Assembly: GCF_030317205.1 (NCBI RefSeq)
Contig: NZ_JASZYB010000001.1
Location: 62,001 to 126,000, forward strand
Origin: Variovorax sp. J2L1-78
GTDB lineage: Bacteria; Pseudomonadota; Gammaproteobacteria; Burkholderiales; Burkholderiaceae_C
Length of the DNA stretch: 64,000 nucleotides
Reading direction: 5' to 3'
Shown here: piece by piece, positions 58,070 to 64,000 of the stretch
Layout of the letters: each line of letters begins with the position of its first letter
Numbering within the stretch: the first letter of the stretch is position 1
Notes under the pieces: generated by a model
The model's input: the letters and a program-made list of their open reading frames with translations, nothing else
Databases searched by the model: none
What the model was told of the DNA's origin: nothing
Made by a program: the position numbers and the translations under genes

Positions 58070-58489
58070 TCAGCGGCTCGGGCTGCCTTCGGCCTTGAGG
58101 AATTGCGCGAACCCCGGGTCGGTGTAGGCGGCAGGTGGCAGGTCGTCGGTGAGAAGGGCGGAGTCGACCTCTGCCAGCTCCTTGAAGCGTTGATCCTCCT
58201 GCCAGACGCTGATGCTGACGAGCCCGACCACCAGGGCCACCAGCGGAAGAACGGCACCGAATCGGTTCCACCAGACGCTCCCGAGCACGGCAGCGCCACC
58301 CGCACCGACCACCACGGCCGCTGGACGGTCGGTCTGTTTGCGGCGGGCCACGGCCTGGGCGCGCGCCACGCGCAGGCGCTCGCTGATGTCATGCGGCATC
58401 GCATCGGTCCCGGCGGACAGGCGTGCGGCCACACGGTGGCCGAATCGCGCCTCCGCGGCGTCGTTGACGGTAGAAATCGAGCGGTTCAT
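58070..58489 (-). CDS. DUF3619-like membrane protein, possible anti-sigma factor
   Basis: 139 aa. About 75 cytosolic N-terminal residues (helical, charged), one or two hydrophobic segments around GAVLPLVALVVGLVSISVW, then about 40 residues outside. Its ATG overlaps the stop of the sigma-factor gene (ATGA), the usual place and coupling for an anti-sigma factor. No zinc HxxxCxxC motif. The anti-sigma role is inferred from layout only. Confidence 0.75.
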   Translation of the reverse strand: MNRSISTVNDAAEARFGHRVAARLSAGTDAMPHDISERLRVARAQAVARRKQTDRPAAVVVGAGGAAVLGSVWWNRFGAVLPLVALVVGLVSISVWQEDQRFKELAEVDSALLTDDLPPAAYTDPGFAQFLKAEGSPSR

Positions 58490-59049
58490 AGTGAAATTCC
58501 CTTGGCCTTGAGCGCTTTGCTCAGCGCATGGACCGCGCGCGAGCAATGGGTCTTGACGCTGCCTTCCGAGCAGCCCATGGCGGCCGCGGTCTCGGCGACG
58601 TCCATTTCCTCCCAGTAACGCATCAGGAAAGCCTCGCGTTGACGGCCCGGCAAAGCCGCGATCTGTTCTTCGATTTCGTGGAAGACCTGGGCACGTCGCG
58701 TGGTGTCCTCCGCGCTCTCCGTTTCCAGTGAGTCGGTGGGCGAGACAAAGTTCTCGAGGAGGTCGAAATCACCGTCGTCGGCGGACTCGAAGTCGCTCAT
58801 GTTGGAAAACAGGGCGCGGCGCGTCTTCTGCCGCCGGAACCAGTCGAGCGTGCAGTTCGAGAGGATGCGCTGGAACAGCATCGGCAACTCGTTGGCCGGC
58901 TTGTCGCCGTAGTGCTCGGCCAGCTTCATCATGCTGTCCTGCACGATGTCGAGCGCCGCTTCCTCGTCCCGCACGTGGTAGACCGAGCGCTTGAAGGCAC
59001 GTCGTTCCACACTTTTCAGGAAATCTGACAGTTCTTTTTCGGTGGCCAA
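58486..59049 (-). CDS. ECF-type RNA polymerase sigma factor
   Basis: 187 aa from this start. Region 2 is RDEEAALDIVQDSMMKLAEHY with WFRRQKTRR; region 4 is LPGRQREAFLMRYWEEMDVA then AAAMGCSEGSVKTHCSRAV. An acidic linker (DFESADDGDFDLLENF) joins them. I chose TTG 59049 because family members start near ATEKELSDFLKSVE and a GATAAT hexamer lies about 70 bp upstream; an open frame to ATG 59193 exists. First gene of the sigma-DUF3619-DUF3106-RDD-dgkA run. Confidence 0.85.
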   Translation of the reverse strand: MATEKELSDFLKSVERRAFKRSVYHVRDEEAALDIVQDSMMKLAEHYGDKPANELPMLFQRILSNCTLDWFRRQKTRRALFSNMSDFESADDGDFDLLENFVSPTDSLETESAEDTTRRAQVFHEIEEQIAALPGRQREAFLMRYWEEMDVAETAAAMGCSEGSVKTHCSRAVHALSKALKAKGISL

Positions 59050-59119
59050 GGACAGGGGCGCATCGGGCGCCAGAAGGGGGGCTTCCCCCCGTGGGGAGGG
59101 TTCTTTCTTGTCGGCCCCG

Positions 59120-59125
59120 ATTATC
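59120..59125 (-). promoter_or_regulatory. Candidate -10 of the sigma-factor operon
   Basis: GATAAT on the minus strand about 70 bp before the chosen TTG start. No sigma-70 -35 is clear. If real, it rules out the ATG at 59193 as the start. Confidence 0.35.
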
Positions 59126-59331
59126 GCATCGGCCCTTTCCGTGGTGTGCCCACCACGACCGGCGGGCCGGGGATGCCATAATCCGCCCTGCAATTCACAC
59201 AGGCAAACGGGTCAAGGTCCGGCGGAACATCAGTCCGTTCATGGCTTTGGCCTCAAGTCCCGACGCGGTCTCACAAGGGCTGGCAAGGGGCACCCAAGGT
59301 TTTTCGTTCCCGAAAACTCGAAAGGTTCATC

Positions 59332-61107
59332 ATGGAAATCTCCAAGGCGGAGATCGCTTCCGCGGCTGCAGCTGCCGGCGGACAATCGCAAGAACTCATG
59401 GGCGCGGAGGTGCTGATCAAGGCACTCCAGGCCGAAGGCGTCGAGTACGTCTGGGGGTACCCCGGTGGCGCGGTGCTCTACATCTACGACGCGCTCTACA
59501 AGCAGAACACCATCCAGCATGTGCTGGTACGCCACGAACAGGCGGCCGTGCACGCAGCGGATGGCTTCGCGCGGGCCACTGGCGAAGTCGGCGTGGCACT
59601 GGTCACTTCCGGTCCCGGGCTGACCAATGCGGTCACCGGCATCGCGACGGCCTACATGGACTCGATCCCGATGGTGATCATCTCGGGCCAGGTCCCGACG
59701 GCGGCCATCGGACTGGATGCGTTCCAGGAATGCGACACGGTCGGCATCACGCGACCGATCGTCAAGCACAACTTCCTCGTCAAGGATCCCAAGGATCTGG
59801 CGATGACCATGAAGAAGGCCTTCCACATCGCGCGCACCGGTCGGCCCGGTCCGGTGGTGGTCGACGTGCCGAAGGACGTTTCGTTCAAGAAGATCACGTA
59901 CACCGGCTATCCCGACAAGGTCGAGATGCGCTCGTACAACCCGGTGCGCAAGGGCCACGGCGGGCAGATCCGCAAGGCGTTGCAATTGCTGCTCAATGCC
60001 AAGCGGCCGTACATCTACACCGGCGGCGGCGTGCTGCTGGGCAACGCGACGAACGAACTGCGCGCGCTGGTCGACATGCTCGGCTACCCGGTCACCAACA
60101 CGCTGATGGGCCTGGGCGCCTACCCGGCGAGCGACCGAAAGTTCCTCGGCATGCTGGGCATGCACGGCACCATCGAGGCCAACAACGCGATGCAGAACTG
60201 CGACGTGCTGCTGGCCGTGGGCGCGCGTTTCGACGACCGCGTGATCGGCAATCCGAAGCACTTCGCCCAGAACGAACGCAAGATCATCCATATCGACATC
60301 GACCCGTCGAGCATTTCCAAGCGGGTGAAGGTCGATATCCCGATCGTCGGCGACGTCAAGGACGTGCTGACCGAGCTGATCTCGATGGTCCGCGAGGCCT
60401 CGCAGAAGCCCGATGCCGGTGCGCTGGCCGACTGGTGGAAGACCATCGAAACCTGGCGCAGCAAGGACTGCCTGGCCTACGACCGCGGCAACACGGACGT
60501 GATCAAGCCGCAGTACGTGGTCGAGACGCTCTGGAATATGACCAAGGACGCCGATGCCTACATCACGTCGGACGTCGGCCAGCACCAGATGTGGGCCGCG
60601 CAGTACTACCGCTTCGACGAGCCGCGCCGCTGGATCAACTCGGGCGGCCTGGGCACCATGGGCGTGGGCATTCCGTATGCGATGGGCATCAAGCTGGCCA
60701 AGCCGGAGTCGGAGGTGTTCACCATCACCGGCGAGGGCTCGGTGCAGATGTGCATCCAGGAACTGTCGACCTGCCTGCAGTACAACACGCCGATTAAGAT
60801 CTGCGCACTGAACAACCGCTACCTGGGCATGGTGCGCCAGTGGCAGGAGATCGAGTACTCCGGCCGCTACAGCCACAGCTACATGGACGCGCTGCCCAAC
60901 TTCGTGAAGCTGGCCGAGGCCTACGGCCACGTCGGCATGCTGATCGAGCGGCCGCAGGACGTGGAGCCCGCGCTGCGCGAGGCGCGCAAGCTCAAGGACC
61001 GGACGGTGTTCATGGACTTTCGCACCGACCCGACCGAGAACGTGTTCCCGATGGTCAAGGCGGGGGCGGGCATCACCGAGATGCTGCTGGGTTCCGAAGA
61101 CCTCTAG
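59332..61107 (+). CDS. ilvB: Acetolactate synthase large subunit
   Basis: First common step of valine, leucine and isoleucine synthesis; 591 aa, TPP- and FAD-dependent. Catalytic Glu69 lies in LVRHEQAAVHAADGFARA, followed by TSGPGLTNAVTGIATAYMDS. The TPP/Mg motif is GEGSVQMCIQELSTCLQ to LNNRYLGMVRQWQE, with Glu in place of Asp in the usual GDG. ilvH follows after 135 bp. A CATAAT hexamer at 59177-59182 may be the -10; the 5' leader has no branched-chain-rich leader peptide. Confidence 0.97.
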   Translation: MEISKAEIASAAAAAGGQSQELMGAEVLIKALQAEGVEYVWGYPGGAVLYIYDALYKQNTIQHVLVRHEQAAVHAADGFARATGEVGVALVTSGPGLTNAVTGIATAYMDSIPMVIISGQVPTAAIGLDAFQECDTVGITRPIVKHNFLVKDPKDLAMTMKKAFHIARTGRPGPVVVDVPKDVSFKKITYTGYPDKVEMRSYNPVRKGHGGQIRKALQLLLNAKRPYIYTGGGVLLGNATNELRALVDMLGYPVTNTLMGLGAYPASDRKFLGMLGMHGTIEANNAMQNCDVLLAVGARFDDRVIGNPKHFAQNERKIIHIDIDPSSISKRVKVDIPIVGDVKDVLTELISMVREASQKPDAGALADWWKTIETWRSKDCLAYDRGNTDVIKPQYVVETLWNMTKDADAYITSDVGQHQMWAAQYYRFDEPRRWINSGGLGTMGVGIPYAMGIKLAKPESEVFTITGEGSVQMCIQELSTCLQYNTPIKICALNNRYLGMVRQWQEIEYSGRYSHSYMDALPNFVKLAEAYGHVGMLIERPQDVEPALREARKLKDRTVFMDFRTDPTENVFPMVKAGAGITEMLLGSEDL

Positions 61108-61242
61108 CGCGAGCGAGAGCGAAGCCACAAGTCCCCGTGTCCGAAGGACCGGGTTTCAACTTTTAATCGACGAATCTATTGCCCGCCGAGCCCGCGCATT
61201 ACCGTGCGCGGGGGAGGGCGGCGAAAAGAGGAGTTCGCACAC

Positions 61243-62794
<1,552 letters not shown>

Positions 62795-62812
62795 TCGGCA
62801 TCTGCCGTCTCG

Positions 62813-62839
62813 AAGGCCACCGTTCGCGGTGGCCTTTTT
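62813..62839 (+). terminator. Intrinsic terminator of ilvBHC
   Basis: Perfect 9-bp stem AAGGCCACC/GGTGGCCTT with a 6-nt loop, followed by TTTCTTT, 18 nt after the ilvC stop. Confidence 0.93.
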
Positions 62840-62880
62840 CTTTCCGGGCGCAGCTGGGGCCTGAACTAAACTGCCGACAA

Positions 62881-63705
62881 ATGCACGACGACACCCTTCC
62901 CGACGAGATCCAGCCACGCAAGCGCCGCAAGGGCATCTACGTCCTGCCCAACCTTTTCACGCTGGCCGCGCTGTTCGGCGGCTTCTATTCGATCGTGATG
63001 GCGATGAATGCGCGCTTCGACCTCGCCGCGCTGGGCGTCTTCGCGGCCATGGTGCTCGACAGCCTGGACGGGCGCGTGGCACGCATGACCAACACGCAGA
63101 GCGCGTTCGGCGAGCAGATGGATTCGCTGTCGGACATGGTGTCCTTCGGGGCCGCGCCAGCGCTCATTGCGTACGAATGGTCGCTCAAGGGCCTGGGGCG
63201 GTGGGGCTGGATCGCCGCCTTCGTCTACTGCGCCTGCGCAGCGCTGCGCCTCGCGCGCTTCAACGTCAACACGGGCGTGGTCGACAAGCGCTGGTTCCAG
63301 GGCCTGCCGTCGCCCGCGGCGGCGGCGCTGGTGGCCGGTTTCATCTGGCTCATGACCGAATGGGGCAAGCGCGGCGGCGAGGTGCTGTACCTCTCGTGGA
63401 CCCAGATCACCTGGATCACCTTCGCCTTCACCCTGTACTCGGGGCTGTCGATGGTGACCAACGCGCCGTTCTACAGCTTCAAGGACATCCAGATGAAGAA
63501 GAGCGTGCCGTTCGCGGCGATCGTGCTCATCGCACTGGGCATCGCGGTCATCAACATCCATCCGCCGACGGTGCTGTTCGGCGTGTTCGTGGCCTACGGG
63601 CTGAGCGGCTACGTGGTGTATGCCTGGCGCAAGGCCAAGGGGCAGCCGGTGAGCGTGATCAGTATTTCCACCGACGAGCCGGACGAGCGCGGCTTGCACA
63701 ACTGA
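62881..63705 (+). CDS. pssA: CDP-diacylglycerol--serine O-phosphatidyltransferase
   Basis: 274 aa, membrane enzyme making phosphatidylserine, the precursor of phosphatidylethanolamine. CDP-alcohol motif with Asp60, Asp63, Gly64, Ala67, Arg68, Gly77, Asp81 and Asp85 (LDSLDGRVAR then GEQMDSLSD). About seven membrane segments; short basic N-terminus (PRKRRKGIYVLPNLFT). It has its own transcript after the ilvC terminator. Type II (membrane) PssA. Confidence 0.96.
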   Translation: MHDDTLPDEIQPRKRRKGIYVLPNLFTLAALFGGFYSIVMAMNARFDLAALGVFAAMVLDSLDGRVARMTNTQSAFGEQMDSLSDMVSFGAAPALIAYEWSLKGLGRWGWIAAFVYCACAALRLARFNVNTGVVDKRWFQGLPSPAAAALVAGFIWLMTEWGKRGGEVLYLSWTQITWITFAFTLYSGLSMVTNAPFYSFKDIQMKKSVPFAAIVLIALGIAVINIHPPTVLFGVFVAYGLSGYVVYAWRKAKGQPVSVISISTDEPDERGLHN

Positions 63706-63724
63706 GCGCGGCCTGTGCTACATT
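63694..63724 (+). promoter_or_regulatory. Candidate leu operon promoter
   Basis: Extended -10 TGCTACATT (63716-63724) in the short gap after pssA, with TTGCAC at 63694-63699 as a weak -35 (19-bp spacing) inside the pssA end. Predicted start about 4 nt before the leader-peptide ATG, so the leader peptide would be leaderless. Confidence 0.5.
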
Positions 63725-63734
63725 CGCAATTCTC

Positions 63735-63788
63735 ATGAACAAGATTTCGCTGGCCCTACTACTCATCCCCTTCGGGCGGAGACGGTAG
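63735..63788 (+). CDS. leuL: Leucine leader peptide (attenuation)
   Basis: 17-codon reading frame encoding [17 protein letters not shown], with four Leu in five residues. Codons 8-10 are CTA CTA CTC; CTA is conspicuously rare in this GC-rich window, where CTG dominates. No Shine-Dalgarno. A terminator hairpin follows 19 nt after the stop and leuA begins 94 nt after it, the classical layout for leucine-controlled attenuation. Confidence 0.8.
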   Translation: MNKISLALLLIPFGRRR

Positions 63789-63807
63789 CGCACGCGCATC
63801 CCTCACC

Positions 63808-63843
63808 ACGGCCCGTTCGCACCAGCAACGGGCCGTTTTGTTT
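63808..63843 (+). terminator. leuA attenuator hairpin
   Basis: Perfect 10-bp stem ACGGCCCGTT/AACGGGCCGT with a 9-nt loop, then TTTTGTTTG, between the leader peptide and leuA. Two competing pairings are possible: 63773-63777 with 63811-63815, and a perfect 10-bp match of 63820-63829 with 63847-63856. Confidence 0.82.
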
Positions 63844-63882
63844 GGGGTTGCTGGTGGTCCACCTACCACCGAAAGAATCGTC

Positions 63883-64000
63883 ATGTTGAAGCAACCGCAA
63901 GCCAAGTACCGCGCATTCGCACCGATCGGCCTGAAGGATCGCACCTGGCCCGACGCCGTGCTGACGAAGGCACCGATCTGGCTGTCGACGGACCTGCGTG
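63883..64000 (+). CDS. leuA: 2-isopropylmalate synthase (3' end outside window)
   Basis: Only the first 39 codons are present, starting [20 protein letters not shown] and reaching [10 protein letters not shown]. This matches the N-terminus of long-form (LeuA2-type) enzymes, in which the STDLRDGNQ catalytic segment follows. Condenses acetyl-CoA with 2-ketoisovalerate, the first leucine-specific step. It is downstream of the leader peptide and attenuator. Confidence 0.85.
   Translation, partial: MLKQPQAKYRAFAPIGLKDRTWPDAVLTKAPIWLSTDLR

Noticed and set aside
59075..59095. GGGGGG-CTT-CCCCCC hairpin near the sigma gene start
   Set aside because: Considered as a third copy of the extragenic repeat, but the flanking blocks and the CTCGAG core are missing.
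59241..59331. Small frame MALASSPDAVSQ... before ilvB as a possible leader peptide
   Set aside because: Not enriched in Val, Leu or Ile codons, and no terminator hairpin with T run follows.
61191..61212. 8-bp hairpin CCCGCGCA/TGCGCGGG before ilvH
   Set aside because: No T run; it precedes the ilvH Shine-Dalgarno, so not a terminator. Could affect translation but nothing more can be said.
63820..63856. CACCAGCAAC/GTTGCTGGTG considered as a tRNA-sensing T-box
   Set aside because: No T-box sequence or specifier stem; the leader peptide explains the region better.

Overview
The window is a high-GC, densely coded stretch of chromosome from a betaproteobacterium, most likely order Burkholderiales and family Comamonadaceae (Variovorax/Acidovorax-like). 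I infer this from the orphan Bug-type solute receptors, the gene neighbourhoods (trxA-rho, ffs/dnaX-ybaB-recR, sigma factor-DUF3619-DUF3106-RDD beside ilvBHC-pssA-leuA) and the GC-rich extragenic repeat. No phage, transposon, IS element or CRISPR array was seen. The content is core or stable accessory.

Layout. 1-3.3 kb: the 3' part of an acyl-CoA ligase, a Bug receptor and an enoyl-CoA hydratase-family protein, which together look like uptake plus CoA-dependent catabolism. 3.4-4.2 kb: a BLUF blue-light sensor and tRNA-Arg(TCT) and tRNA-Pro(TGG). 4.2-6.7 kb: a glutathione transferase and a cyclic-nucleotide-domain/flavoprotein fusion. 6.7-18.8 kb: a phosphate-starvation island (olsB, ppk, sixA, divergent ppx, pstSCAB-phoU-phoB-phoR) with Pho-box-like sites before olsB, ppk, ppx and pstS. 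18.8-27.2 kb: MATE exporter, GT39-like membrane protein, rpmE2, a Gfo/Idh oxidoreductase, rho, trxA and a HI0933-like flavoprotein. 27.3-30.8 kb: SRP RNA, dnaX with an A9 slippery tract, ybaB, recR, MAPEG.

30.9-41 kb: a NitT/TauT-type ABC importer, mltD-gloB, a methyltransferase, rnhA, a stand-alone cNMP-binding protein and the molybdopterin operon moaA-mobA-moeA. 41-43 kb: a Fur-box operon (helical OrfX-like protein, Mn-type SOD, BbZIP-like transporter). 43-49 kb: aldehyde dehydrogenase, three unknown proteins, a second Bug receptor, an exported peroxiredoxin and a lipoprotein phospholipase-D-like enzyme. 49-52 kb: membrane H+-pyrophosphatase divergent from soluble pyrophosphatase. 52-56 kb: YitT, FemAB-like, EamA, PII, LOG. 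56-59 kb: ECF sigma - DUF3619 - DUF3106 - RDD - dgkA. 59-64 kb: ilvB-ilvH-ilvC, pssA, then a leucine leader peptide and attenuator before leuA, which runs off the end.

The best leads are the Pho-box-linked ornithine-lipid gene beside the polyphosphate/Pst/Pho genes, the leuA attenuator with rare CTA codons, the dnaX slippage site with an immediate -1 stop, the Fur-MnSOD-ZIP operon, the sigma/DUF3619/DUF3106 operon, the C-rich rho leader and a palindromic repeat placed between convergent genes. All functional calls come from reading the sequence; none was checked by database search or experiment.
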